From positions 1-64,000 of the forward strand of contig CAYQCL010000003.1 of assembly GCA_964416065.1 (NCBI GenBank): a stretch of 64,000 nucleotides of DNA, given 5' to 3'. This document shows, one piece after another, positions 26,088 through 35,050 of this stretch. Numbering within the stretch: the first letter of the stretch is position 1; each line of letters starts with the position of its first letter. Below the pieces are notes generated by a model. The model had not been told where the DNA came from. It saw only the letters and a program-made list of their open reading frames with translations, and made no database searches. Source of the stretch: Limiplasma sp964416065 (GTDB lineage Bacteria > Bacillota > Clostridia > Christensenellales > Aristaeellaceae). A program made the position numbers and the translations under genes.

Positions 26088-27879
26088 GGGAGACCTCCTT
26101 TCCCAACGGGAAAACCATGGTTACGCGGGTGCCCTCGCCCCTTTTGCTGTCGATCTCAAAGGAATAATCCTCTCCGAAATACATCTTGAACTGCCGGTCG
26201 ATGTTGATGAGCGCGAAGCAGTCGTCGCTCGCGTCCCGCGCGGCGTGATGCGAAATGGCGCGGCGTACCTCCTCAAGGCGCTCGGCCGTCATGCCGACGC
26301 CGTCGTCCTCGACGCGGTATCGGATATATCGCTCGTCCCCGCGCGTCATCAAGATGCGTATGTGGCCCTGGTTTTTCTCACGAATGCCATGCTGGAAGGC
26401 GTTTTCAACAACCGGCTGGAAGGGGTATTTCACCACCCGCTCTTCCTCGAGCCCCGGCTCGACATAGATGGAAAATTGGATCAGGTTGTCCATGCGGATA
26501 TTCATCAGGGACAGATAGCAGTCCAGGATTTCCCGCACCTCGCGAACCGTCACCATGTCCTGGCCGTGGTTGAGGGTAAGGCGGAAGAAGTGAGAGAGGG
26601 TAAAGATGATGGAGGAGATCTGTGGAACGTGATGCTTGTCCGCGATCCAATGGATGCTGTCCAGCGTGTTATAGATGAAATGCTCATTCAGCTGCGTCTG
26701 GATGAATTTCAGCTCAAATTCGTTTTTGAGCATACGGGTCTCATAGTTTTCCTGTATTAAATGCTGGAGCTTTTCCAAAAGCACATTGAAGCGATGCCCC
26801 ACATAGCCCAGCTCGTCCCTCTGGCGGAAGTGGATGCGCACGCTCAGATCGCCGCACTCAGCCTGCCGCATTTTGCCGCTGATGACCCGCATAGGGCGGA
26901 TGATGTGCGTGTAGAGGAAGAGAAGGCTGATGACAAAGATCACGGCCAGACAGTAAATAAAATAGTACAGATACTTTTCCAAAACGTTCATGGAGGTGCT
27001 GAAGCGCACCACCGGCGCATAGACGATATACAGCCACGGCGTGTGGGAGGAGCGATGATGGACGGTCACATAGCTTTCGCCGTCCTGCACGGATTCATAC
27101 CATCCTGCGCGTTCCTCAAAGGAAGAGGCGCAAAGCATTTCGATCTGTTCCAAGTCCGTCCCGTTTGGAGAAAAAATGCTTTGGGTGGCGTCCATGATGA
27201 AAAGCGTTCCCTGGCCGTCGGGAAAGAGCTGCTCGAACCGCTCCATCATGACATCTACGGGAAGAGCGGCCCGCGCGTAAAGCTTGAGCGTCGGATTGTT
27301 TGAATAGTAAGGGGAAAAATAAGTGACAAGATATTTTTTGCCGTCTGTCTCCTCCAAAAACCATTGCTTCTCCTCGCGCCCATCCGGCCCCATAATCCGA
27401 AGAATCTCCGCCTCGGACGGATGCCACATCGTCCTTCGCGTAGCGCCCACCCGACTGGAAAAAATGGCGTCGCAGAACGGGTTATACAGTTCCAGCGAGT
27501 AGATATAGACGCTGCTGAGATAGTATTGGTACAGCCTTCGGCTGACCTGCTCGCAAAGGAGAAAGGAATCATAGCCGCGCGGCTCCCGGGCAAGCGCAGG
27601 ATCAAAGCTGATATCGTCGAATACGTTGTCGGCGCGCATCTGGTTGCTTACGGATTCGACGCTGGTGAAGATTTCATCCATGATGCCGGATAGATTTTGC
27701 AGGGAAATGGAGATATAGGAACTCACGTCGCCGAGAATCTGCGAAGTGGAGTCCTTGATAAGCAGCGAGTACAGGAACAAAATTGGGATGATGAAGATCA
27801 GGATCAGCACCGCCATCGTTTTGAAAAGCAGGCTGTGCTGATAACGCTGACTGTGCTGCGGCAAACCTAAAATCGGCAA
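26080..27879 (-). CDS. sensor histidine kinase of the YesM type
   Basis: A 599-residue membrane kinase with an N-terminal helix (about 17-43), an extracytoplasmic sensing domain (about 45-290), a second helix (about 300-322) and a HAMP linker. The His_kinase domain carries LNEHFIYNTLDSIHWIADK (phospho-His near 395). A C-terminal ATPase domain has VENAFQHGI and DDGVGM. The start appears to be TTG 27879, nine bases after AAAGGAG. The sensed ligand is probably a carbohydrate handled by the divergent importer. Confidence 0.92.
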   Translation of the reverse strand: MPILGLPQHSQRYQHSLLFKTMAVLILIFIIPILFLYSLLIKDSTSQILGDVSSYISISLQNLSGIMDEIFTSVESVSNQMRADNVFDDISFDPALAREPRGYDSFLLCEQVSRRLYQYYLSSVYIYSLELYNPFCDAIFSSRVGATRRTMWHPSEAEILRIMGPDGREEKQWFLEETDGKKYLVTYFSPYYSNNPTLKLYARAALPVDVMMERFEQLFPDGQGTLFIMDATQSIFSPNGTDLEQIEMLCASSFEERAGWYESVQDGESYVTVHHRSSHTPWLYIVYAPVVRFSTSMNVLEKYLYYFIYCLAVIFVISLLFLYTHIIRPMRVISGKMRQAECGDLSVRIHFRQRDELGYVGHRFNVLLEKLQHLIQENYETRMLKNEFELKFIQTQLNEHFIYNTLDSIHWIADKHHVPQISSIIFTLSHFFRLTLNHGQDMVTVREVREILDCYLSLMNIRMDNLIQFSIYVEPGLEEERVVKYPFQPVVENAFQHGIREKNQGHIRILMTRGDERYIRYRVEDDGVGMTAERLEEVRRAISHHAARDASDDCFALINIDRQFKMYFGEDYSFEIDSKRGEGTRVTMVFPLGKEVSHA

Positions 27880-27915
27880 TGGACGGCACTCCTTTCTCGA
27901 TTTTGCTTATTCTTT

Positions 27916-27943
27916 ATTATAGAAAAGCCTTTCGACTTGTAAA
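27916..27943 (-). promoter_or_regulatory. promoter of the YesM/YesN pair
   Basis: Minus strand TTTACA (27938-27943), 16-base spacer, TATAAT (27916-27921), with AAAGGAG downstream. Confidence 0.7.
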
Positions 27944-28105
27944 CAGAGAATCGTTGGCCGAGGGGAAAATAATCATTTCAAAAAACAACTTTCGTCGAAA
28001 AACACAATTTTTCATCAGATCAAAAGACAAAACGCAGGCGAAAACGCCATCGCTCTTTTTTGAAAATCAGGCTACGATACATATGCAAGCAAGGGAGTGG
28101 CGCGA

Positions 28106-28915
28106 ATGTTTTATATCAGCAATCTGGCGGCCGGCCTGGAGCGGGGATTGGATCAGCCGGAATTTCTGTTGGAGGCAGTCAGGCCGTTTGAGGGAAGGGC
28201 GGGAATCGAACTGTTCCTGCATTACCATGACGAGGGCTACCGGCGCAGAGCCGAGGCCGCCGCGAATTGGCTGGGGGCGCTTCCCAGGACGGTTCACGGC
28301 CCGTTTCTACATGTGGAGGCCAGCAGCGAAAAAAACAGCGTTGGACAGGAATATTTGTTCGAGGCGTACAGCTGGGCGTTTGAGACAGCTGAACGACTGG
28401 GATGCCGCGAGATGGTCTTTCACACGCACCAGCGGGTGATCGGGGCGGAGGAAAAGCGGCGCGCGCAGCAAAACGTGAGGGACAATCTCGACGCCCTGAT
28501 CCGCATGGGACGCGGGCATGGCGTCACGCTTCTGATCGAGAACCTTGGAATCCAGACAAGCGGCGTCAGCCTGTTTGACGAGGATGATTTCTGCGCGCTG
28601 ATCCGTGACTTTCCCCAGGCGGGCTGCCTGATCGACACGGGCCATCTCAATGTGGCCGGATGGGACACGGCGCGCGTGATAGAAGCCCTGGCGGGGCGCA
28701 TCCGTGCGTATCATCTTCACGACAACGACGGCCGGACGGACAGCCATCGTCCCATCGGGGAAGGGACTTTCAACTTTCCCGCGTTTTATCAGCTGTACCG
28801 CCGCTTTACGCCCGACGCCGGACTGACGCTTGAATACGGCGACGGAGCGGATATCATACCTCGGCGTCTGGCGGAGGATCTTCAAAGCGTGATTGCCGGC
28901 GTTTCCGAGCGCTGA
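28106..28915 (+). CDS. sugar phosphate isomerase/epimerase-like TIM-barrel protein
   Basis: A 269-residue protein of the xylose isomerase-like TIM-barrel superfamily. It has RTVHGPFLH, LLIENLGIQTS (metal-site Glu), LIDTGHLNVAG and AYHLHDNDGRTDSH, the usual strand ends of the metal site, and closes with LTLEYGDG. ATG 28106 is nine bases after AAGGGAG; the GTG at 28097 touches that site. It is the first gene of an operon with a sugar ABC importer and probably acts on the imported sugar. It is only distantly similar to the isomerase at 9991. Confidence 0.85.
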   Translation: MFYISNLAAGLERGLDQPEFLLEAVRPFEGRAGIELFLHYHDEGYRRRAEAAANWLGALPRTVHGPFLHVEASSEKNSVGQEYLFEAYSWAFETAERLGCREMVFHTHQRVIGAEEKRRAQQNVRDNLDALIRMGRGHGVTLLIENLGIQTSGVSLFDEDDFCALIRDFPQAGCLIDTGHLNVAGWDTARVIEALAGRIRAYHLHDNDGRTDSHRPIGEGTFNFPAFYQLYRRFTPDAGLTLEYGDGADIIPRRLAEDLQSVIAGVSER

Positions 28916-28956
28916 AACGCCGTTTGCATCAAACCAAACAAAGGAGGGACCTATCC

Positions 28957-30255
28957 ATGAAGAAACTCGTTTCTCTGCTTCTTGTACTGACCATGGCCTT
29001 CTCGCTTGTCTCTGCTTCGGCTGTCGCCGAGGGTGACCCGGTCGAGCTGACGTTTTACTATCCGGTCGGCGTCGGCGGCGACCTGGCGCTCCTGATCGAG
29101 AATCTGGCGGCTGAATTTACCAAGGAGAACCCCGACATCGTCGTGAAGCCCGTCTTCTGCGGAAATTCTACGGAGACCACGACCAAGACCATCGCCGCGA
29201 TTCAAGGCGGCAATGCGCCGGAATTCGCCATTCTCGGCAACTCCGAGCTGTATTCCATGCTTTCTCTGGATGCGATCATTCCGCTGGATGATCTCATCGC
29301 GGCAGATGAGGACGGAGAGGAATTCATCAACGATTTCTGGCCCGCGTTCCTTGAAAATTCCTATTACGAGGGCAAGATCTACTCGATTCCCTTCCAGCGC
29401 AGCACGATTATCATGTATTACAACAAGGATGCGTTTGCCGCTGCCGGTCTGGATCCCGAGACGCCTCCCGCCACCTGGGAGGAGCTGGTTGAATATGCGC
29501 AGAAGCTGACGATCCGCGACGAGTCCGGCAACGTGACGCAGTGGGGCGTACAGATTTCCACCAACGATCCCTTCACCTTCAGCCCCTTTGTCATGCAGAA
29601 TAGCCTCAATGGCGAAAATCTAATGACCGAGGACGGAAAGACCGCGTTGTACAATACCGAGGAAAACGTTGAGGCGCTCCAGTTCCTGGTGGATCTTTCT
29701 CAAAAGTACCAGGTCATGCCCGAGGGCGTCATCGTCTGGGCGGATTCCACCTCGAATTTCATGGCCGGCACCGCCGCCATGCTGTACATGTCCTCCGGCA
29801 GCCTGACCAACGTGCTTAACAATACCGACTTTGAGGTCGGCACCGCCTTCCTGCCTGCGGGCAAGCGCTATGGATCCGCCACGGGAGGTGCAAACTTCTA
29901 TATTCTGAATGGCATCTCCGATGAAAAGCTGGCGGCCACCTGGAAATTTATCCGCTGGATCACGGAGCCCGAGCGCGCCGCGCAATGGAGCATCGACACC
30001 GGCTACGTCGCCACCCGCAAGAGCTGCTTTGACCTTGACCTTCTCAAGGACTACTTCGCGATCGTCCCGCAGGCCGAAACAGCCGGAAATCAGTTGGAGT
30101 ACGCGGGCAGCGAGCTGATGCTCTATGACAACACCCGCTGCTGGGATGCGCTGAAAAACGCTATCGACGCCGCGATGACACTGACCAAGACCCCTGCCGA
30201 AGCGCTTGCGGACGCCCAGGCCGAGGTGGACGAGATTCTTTCTGAGTACAATTGA
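28957..30255 (+). CDS. carbohydrate ABC transporter substrate-binding protein
   Basis: A 432-residue extracellular solute-binding protein of family 1. It has a signal peptide (MKKLVSLLLVLTMAFSLVSA) with a probable cleavage at AVA-EG near residue 24. No lipobox Cys is present, which is unusual for a Gram-positive binding protein that needs an anchor. The mature part has PFQRSTIIMYYNKDAFAAAG (about 142-161) and ATWKFIRWITEP near 328, both typical of the family. It is preceded by AAGGAGGG and followed by a strong intercistronic hairpin. Confidence 0.92.
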   Translation: MKKLVSLLLVLTMAFSLVSASAVAEGDPVELTFYYPVGVGGDLALLIENLAAEFTKENPDIVVKPVFCGNSTETTTKTIAAIQGGNAPEFAILGNSELYSMLSLDAIIPLDDLIAADEDGEEFINDFWPAFLENSYYEGKIYSIPFQRSTIIMYYNKDAFAAAGLDPETPPATWEELVEYAQKLTIRDESGNVTQWGVQISTNDPFTFSPFVMQNSLNGENLMTEDGKTALYNTEENVEALQFLVDLSQKYQVMPEGVIVWADSTSNFMAGTAAMLYMSSGSLTNVLNNTDFEVGTAFLPAGKRYGSATGGANFYILNGISDEKLAATWKFIRWITEPERAAQWSIDTGYVATRKSCFDLDLLKDYFAIVPQAETAGNQLEYAGSELMLYDNTRCWDALKNAIDAAMTLTKTPAEALADAQAEVDEILSEYN

Positions 30256-30264
30256 CCTGCGCTT

Positions 30265-30290
30265 GGGGGAAGCGCATGAGCGCTTCCCCC
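30265..30290 (+). repeat. intercistronic hairpin after the binding-protein gene
   Basis: GGGGGAAGCGC, ATGA, then the exact complement: an 11-base perfect stem with no T run. Such stems often protect the upstream part of an ABC operon transcript, allowing more binding protein than permease. Confidence 0.8.
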
Positions 30291-30320
30291 TCTGACTCAA
30301 ATCAGAAGGAGGGCATGGAG

Positions 30321-31220
30321 TTGCGATCCCTACATTCCCGTTATCAGCTGCGAAAAGATTTACTAGGCTGGTTGTTTCTGCTGCCTTCCCTGCTGTTCCT
30401 TGGCGGCTTTTCGCTCTATCCCATCGGTAAAACGATTGTCAACAGCTTTCAGAAGGTGAACCTTGGAAAGCAGACCTATACGTTTATCGGCTTGACCAAC
30501 TATGTCAAGGTCTTTCAGGACAAAACCTTTCAGACGGTTCTGGGCAACACCTTTCTCTTTGCGGCCGTTGTGATTCCGCTGAGCATGGTGATCGGCTTCT
30601 TTCTGGCTTCTCTGGTCAAAAGCGAGCACAAGGGCGTCGGCTTCGCGCGCGCACTGATCTATTATCCCAATATCGCGCCAACCATCGGCTTTGCCACGGT
30701 TTGGACGTATCTGCTCACGCCCACGGTCGGCCTCATCAGTCAGCTGAGTGTGATGATAGGAATACCGGCGCAGGATTATCTGAACAATCCCAAATTTGCA
30801 ATTTATACCATTATGGTGGTCTATTTGTGGAGAGAAGCCGGCTTTGTGATGATTTTCTACACCTCCGGCCTGCAAAATATCTCCCAGGAATATTATGAGG
30901 CGGCGCGAATCGACGGCGCGTCGGCATGGACGATGCTTCGCAGAATCACGCTTCCTCTTGTCAGGCCAACCACGGTGTTTGTGCTGACCTGCACCATGGC
31001 CAATTCCTTTAAAATGGTCGATCTGATCGTTACGATGACGACCAAGGGCGGGCCCAACAACAGCACCAATGTATTGATGTATCATATCTACCAGACGGCC
31101 TTCTCCTATTGGGATATCGGCCAAGCGTCTGTGATGACGGTCGTTATGCTGGTGTTTATGCTGCTGGTCTCCATGGTGCAGTTTACCGGTATGGATCGCG
31201 GCACGCATTACGACAATTGA
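30321..31220 (+). CDS. carbohydrate ABC transporter permease (MalF/UgpA-like)
   Basis: A 299-residue inner membrane permease with six predicted helices. The conserved cytoplasmic loop EYYEAARIDGASAWTMLRRI followed by TLPLVRP (about 206-232) contacts the ATPase. The start is placed at TTG 30321, seven to eight bases after AAGGAGGG; ATG 30315 lies only one or two bases from that site. It works with the permease that follows. No ATPase gene is in the operon, so a shared MsmX-type ATPase elsewhere is expected. Confidence 0.9.
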   Translation: MRSLHSRYQLRKDLLGWLFLLPSLLFLGGFSLYPIGKTIVNSFQKVNLGKQTYTFIGLTNYVKVFQDKTFQTVLGNTFLFAAVVIPLSMVIGFFLASLVKSEHKGVGFARALIYYPNIAPTIGFATVWTYLLTPTVGLISQLSVMIGIPAQDYLNNPKFAIYTIMVVYLWREAGFVMIFYTSGLQNISQEYYEAARIDGASAWTMLRRITLPLVRPTTVFVLTCTMANSFKMVDLIVTMTTKGGPNNSTNVLMYHIYQTAFSYWDIGQASVMTVVMLVFMLLVSMVQFTGMDRGTHYDN

Positions 31221-31234
31221 GGGAGGAAGCTCCA

Positions 31235-32047
31235 ATGAAGAATAAGCCAAATATCTGGATGAGATTGCTGCTGATTCTCATCAGCCTCCTGTGGGCTATT
31301 CCGCTTCTGTGGGCTGTGATAACGGCCCTCAAGCCCTCCAGGGAAGCCATGATGCTGAATTGGCCGAGCAGACTTACACTTGAAAATTTCAAGGCCGTTT
31401 TCAATTCAGCTCCCTTTTTGCAGTATGGACTCAATACGGTGCTGATTGTGGCCGGCATTCTGATCGTGCAGCTTGTCACGGTCACCCTGGGCGCCTATGC
31501 GTTGGCCTGTATTGATTTTCGTGGAAAAGCACTGGCCATGGTTCTCATCATGGTGCAGATCGTCATTCCCAGTGACGTGCTCATCCTTCCTAATTATATT
31601 ACGCTACGTCAGCTTTCTCTTCTGGATACGCTTGTGGGCGTTATGCTTCCCTTTTTCGCGTCCTCTATGGGGCTGCTGCTGCTGAGAGGCGCCTATAAAA
31701 GCATTCCTGTTGCGATTGCGGATGCCGCCAGAATTGATGGCGCCAATATCCTGCAAACGCTTTTGCATGTGTATATTCCCTCAACCCGTGCGACCTATGT
31801 GGCATTTGCGATCTGCTCTGTCAGCACGCATTGGAACAGCTTCCTCTGGCCGATGATCGTGATCAATTCCGTGGAGAAGCGGCCGCTGACCGTCGGACTT
31901 TCTCTGTTCGCCAAGGCAAGCGAGTCCGGACCTATGTGGGCGAAGGTTACGGCGGCCACGCTGATTGTCATGTTGCCGCTGTATATATTGTTTTGCTCCT
32001 TTCAAAAGGTGTTCGTCTCCAGCCTGGTGCACTCCGGCATTAAGTAA
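31235..32047 (+). CDS. carbohydrate ABC transporter permease (MalG/UgpE-like)
   Basis: A 270-residue permease with six helices. It has the coupling loop AIADAARIDGANILQTLLHV followed by YIPSTR, about 174-200. Short for the family at the N terminus but otherwise complete. ATG 31235 follows GGGAGGAAGC. It is the last gene of the importer operon. A repeat copy and a terminator come after. Confidence 0.9.
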   Translation: MKNKPNIWMRLLLILISLLWAIPLLWAVITALKPSREAMMLNWPSRLTLENFKAVFNSAPFLQYGLNTVLIVAGILIVQLVTVTLGAYALACIDFRGKALAMVLIMVQIVIPSDVLILPNYITLRQLSLLDTLVGVMLPFFASSMGLLLLRGAYKSIPVAIADAARIDGANILQTLLHVYIPSTRATYVAFAICSVSTHWNSFLWPMIVINSVEKRPLTVGLSLFAKASESGPMWAKVTAATLIVMLPLYILFCSFQKVFVSSLVHSGIK

Positions 32048-32120
32048 CGGGCCGAAAAGGCGTTCCAAAAGTGGGGTTGGACGAAAAGGCGTGGGATGCC
32101 AAAGCGCTCTGCGTCCTCCG

Positions 32121-32170
32121 CGACGATTGAGGTTGCGGTCTAAGTCCCCTGCACCCCATCCTTTGTCGAT
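32121..32170 (+). repeat. dispersed intergenic repeat, copy A
   Basis: Fifty bases starting CGACGATTGAGGTTGCGG and ending CCATCCTTTGTCGAT match 59821-59870 at 48 of 50 positions in the same orientation. Both copies are in spacers between convergent transcription units. Confidence 0.9.
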
Positions 32171-32213
32171 CCCCTGGGGTTGTTGCCAAAAGCCCCTCAA
32201 AAAAATATGCGAC

Positions 32214-32256
32214 AAAAAAATCCGCTTTTAGGCAACGCTTGAAAGCGGATTTTTTG
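32214..32256. terminator. bidirectional terminator
   Basis: AAAAAAATCCGCTTT (from 32214) pairs with AAAGCGGATTTTTT (32242-32255) around a short loop. It ends the importer operon on the plus strand and the eight-gene VWA/ABC operon on the minus strand. Confidence 0.9.
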
Positions 32257-32362
32257 TTGTGACTGCACGAAAACTGTTTGTTCAAAGCTGTTTCTGCAAC
32301 AGGCCGTTTTATGCATGATTCTGGCCTTCCACGACAGGCCCTTAAGGGTTCAGGCTCGTCCT

Positions 32363-35050
32363 TCACTTTCTTTCCCGCGCATGCTTCGCGTTCAGAAGTG
32401 CGCTGGCGGTGGCCTGTGCTGCCTGCTCGTGGGCCTCCTTTTTCGTGCGCTTGCCCTTTGTAACTTCCTGTGACGGCTCCGGCGGCCGACGTTTCGTTTC
32501 CTTTGCCGGACTGGGCTGAAGCCACTTTGCGACAAGATCCTCCCACGGCAGCTTCCGAAGCGCGATATCCGTCAGAAGCAGGAGCAGAGCGAGAATACAC
32601 AGTGCTCCTTCCAACTGCCTGCGTGTAGCGGCGGCCTGAACGGGTACATCCCAGAAGCCGTCCGAATCGGTGAGGGCCCTGCCGCCGGTACGTTCTCGCA
32701 GACGGCTCAGGCCGCCGCCCGGGCTTACGCGCAAATCGTATTCGCTGGAAAAGCCCCGCACCGCACCGCCCTCCTGGGTACGGATTATCCCTGTTTCGTC
32801 CGATTGCTCGATACGGATCACATACGTTCCTTCCCGAGCGGCAGGCATCTGCCCCTCATATTGTCCCAGAGCGGTTTCCGCCAAAGCGACGCTCTGCTCC
32901 GTGCCGTCCGGCGAAAGCACGGTGGCCGTCGTTTTCAGGCCCTCCTCTGCGCTTTCATCAAGCGTGAATCGAAGGGAAAGCGTCTCGTTTCCAACGGACG
33001 CCTCGATTGTACCGTCGCGAGTGTCCGAGGACAGTACCTTTGCCACCATGCCGCCGAAAAAACGGGACGCGTTTTCCCATTGCATAAACGAACCCGTCCA
33101 CGCGCCCTCGGCGTCGCTTGTCCAGGCAATGACCTTCCCGGCTCCCACGTTCCACCAGGCCAAAAGCGGTTCCTCTGTGTCGCTCATAAGCGCGACGGAC
33201 GCCGTGGCCTTTTCGGTCGTCGTCAGGTAACCGTCAAGCGACGGAAAGCCTGAAAAGTCTGTCAGACTGTCAGAGAGCGTGATCACTGGTGTAAAAGTTC
33301 GGTTCTGCACATAGTTGCCGCCGACCAGCATGGTCTCCTTGGTAAAGATTTTAGGAATGTTATCAAATTCGCCCACCGTATAGCTGCGTCCGCCGCCCAG
33401 GGTCGAAAGCAGGTTCATCAGGGACGAATCCGCACCGTTGCCAACCGCCACCGTCGTCAGGGTGATGCCCGCCTTCTGCATCGCCAGCGCGATGTCCTGA
33501 AAGCCGCTATCCGTCGGTTGCCCGTCAGAGAGGAAAATGACGTGCTTTTGCGGCGCGTCGGACGTGGCGAGCGTGCGGTACGCCTCGGTCAGCGCGGAAT
33601 AGAACGCGGTGCCGCCGTCCGCGCGCATGGTGCCGATCTGGGATTGAATGGCGGCCACGTCGGCGACGTTCTGGAACGGAACGACCCATTTGGCGGTGTC
33701 GTCAAAGCCGATGACGCCGATCATGTCATTCTCGGTAAGCACCTCAACGGCACTCATCGCCGCCTCCTTGGCCACTTCGATTCGTGTGGAGCCGAACTGG
33801 CCTTCGGTCATACTGCTTGATTTGTCAATACAGATGACAAGCGCGAGGGAGGGAATGCGCAGCTTTTCCCGCACGTCGATTTTGATGGGAAGCAGTTCCT
33901 CCAGAAGCGTTCCTCGGTAGCCTCCCAGGGCGTAACTGCTGTCTCCGCCCCAGACGCACAGGCCGCATCCGATGGTGCGTACCGCGGCATCCAGCGCCTT
34001 CCATTGCGCCTCCGTGGCTGAATCATAGTCGATATTGTTGAGCACGACAGCCTCATAGTTGAGATAGCCGTCAGGGGAAAGCGGCATATCGATGGGACGA
34101 AGGGTTTCGACTTTCATGCCGGTCGAACGGAGCAGACTGGCCACAGCGTCCGTTTCCGAGATTAGCGCGATGGTCGGAGCACCCAGGACGCGCGCGTAGG
34201 CGGACAGACTGTTGTTGCGCGTTTGGACATCACCATCGGCAATCAAACGAACCTCATAGGTCACGACGCCGGTCTTTTGGGCGATATCCGCAAAGGCAAA
34301 GCGGTTTTCTCCCTTTTGAAGTGCGACCTCGCGTGTGGCAGTCATTTCCCCGTTCTGGTACAAAACCAGCGTTGCGGCCATTTCGGCATTTGAGTCGACC
34401 AGCACGCGCAGCGGAATGCTCTGCCCCTCATAGATTTCAGAGGGCACGCTCACCTCACTCACCTGGGCATCCCTGTCCTCCTCGGAGGAGAGGGTCAGCG
34501 TGTCGACTGAAATACCGCGCGCGGCAAGCTGCTCGATCGTCGATTGAGACACGTCTGTCAGACCGTCCGTTACAACCGTCAGCCCACCCGCGCTTTCGGA
34601 GGGAAGAAGGCCCAGTGCCAGATGGAGAGCCCCGTCCAGGTCGCTCCCCTCCGTGTCCACACGCGCATGCACGCCGGAAAACGCGGGGGACCGGCCGATG
34701 GGCGTTTCCACCATGGCGTCCGCGCCAAAGACGATGACGCCCGCCTGCTCGTCTGAGGGGAGGGTTTCAAGCTCCTGCCGAATCCTTTCCTGGAGCAGGG
34801 CTTGCTCGTCCCTGGAGGAATCCGAAACGTCCAGCAGAACCCAATGCATTGCCTCGCCGCCGGAGAACAGGACGGACGGGGCGGCGATGGCCAGGGCCAG
34901 AACGGTGACCAGCAGCATCCGCATGATCAGCGTTACGCGCCGTCTGAGCGATCTGACGCGCAGACCATATCGTCTGTCGATGAAGAAGATCGCCGCGCAG
35001 CCGACCAAAATCAGAGCAAGCGCCCAGGAACGCGAGAAATCAAGCGCCAC
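32363..35050 (-). CDS. membrane protein with two VWA domains and a GATase-like domain
   Basis: An 895-residue protein, last of the eight-gene operon. Two N-terminal helices (about 8-24, 42-62) precede a first VWA domain with DVSDSS (about 75). An Ig-like stretch (about 200-290) and a glutamine-amidotransferase-like segment (YEAVVLNNIDYD, then CVWGGDSSYALGGY, about 295-390) follow. A second VWA domain has an intact metal site DKSSSM near 412 and FLSDGQPTDS. A beta-rich part and a helix near 820 lead to a charged Lys/Glu tail. Start GTG 35050 follows TGGGAGGTGA. Related to the YfbK/BatA class linked to MoxR, but the combination is not one I can name. Confidence 0.85.
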   Translation of the reverse strand: MALDFSRSWALALILVGCAAIFFIDRRYGLRVRSLRRRVTLIMRMLLVTVLALAIAAPSVLFSGGEAMHWVLLDVSDSSRDEQALLQERIRQELETLPSDEQAGVIVFGADAMVETPIGRSPAFSGVHARVDTEGSDLDGALHLALGLLPSESAGGLTVVTDGLTDVSQSTIEQLAARGISVDTLTLSSEEDRDAQVSEVSVPSEIYEGQSIPLRVLVDSNAEMAATLVLYQNGEMTATREVALQKGENRFAFADIAQKTGVVTYEVRLIADGDVQTRNNSLSAYARVLGAPTIALISETDAVASLLRSTGMKVETLRPIDMPLSPDGYLNYEAVVLNNIDYDSATEAQWKALDAAVRTIGCGLCVWGGDSSYALGGYRGTLLEELLPIKIDVREKLRIPSLALVICIDKSSSMTEGQFGSTRIEVAKEAAMSAVEVLTENDMIGVIGFDDTAKWVVPFQNVADVAAIQSQIGTMRADGGTAFYSALTEAYRTLATSDAPQKHVIFLSDGQPTDSGFQDIALAMQKAGITLTTVAVGNGADSSLMNLLSTLGGGRSYTVGEFDNIPKIFTKETMLVGGNYVQNRTFTPVITLSDSLTDFSGFPSLDGYLTTTEKATASVALMSDTEEPLLAWWNVGAGKVIAWTSDAEGAWTGSFMQWENASRFFGGMVAKVLSSDTRDGTIEASVGNETLSLRFTLDESAEEGLKTTATVLSPDGTEQSVALAETALGQYEGQMPAAREGTYVIRIEQSDETGIIRTQEGGAVRGFSSEYDLRVSPGGGLSRLRERTGGRALTDSDGFWDVPVQAAATRRQLEGALCILALLLLLTDIALRKLPWEDLVAKWLQPSPAKETKRRPPEPSQEVTKGKRTKKEAHEQAAQATASALLNAKHARERK

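Larger units (their letters stand above)
32048..32362. other. 315-base spacer with repeat copy and terminator
   Basis: No gene is supported here. The spacer carries copy A of a 50-base dispersed repeat (32121-32170) and a bidirectional terminator (32214-32256). The rest shows short GC-rich inverted pieces without clear function. Confidence 0.7.
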
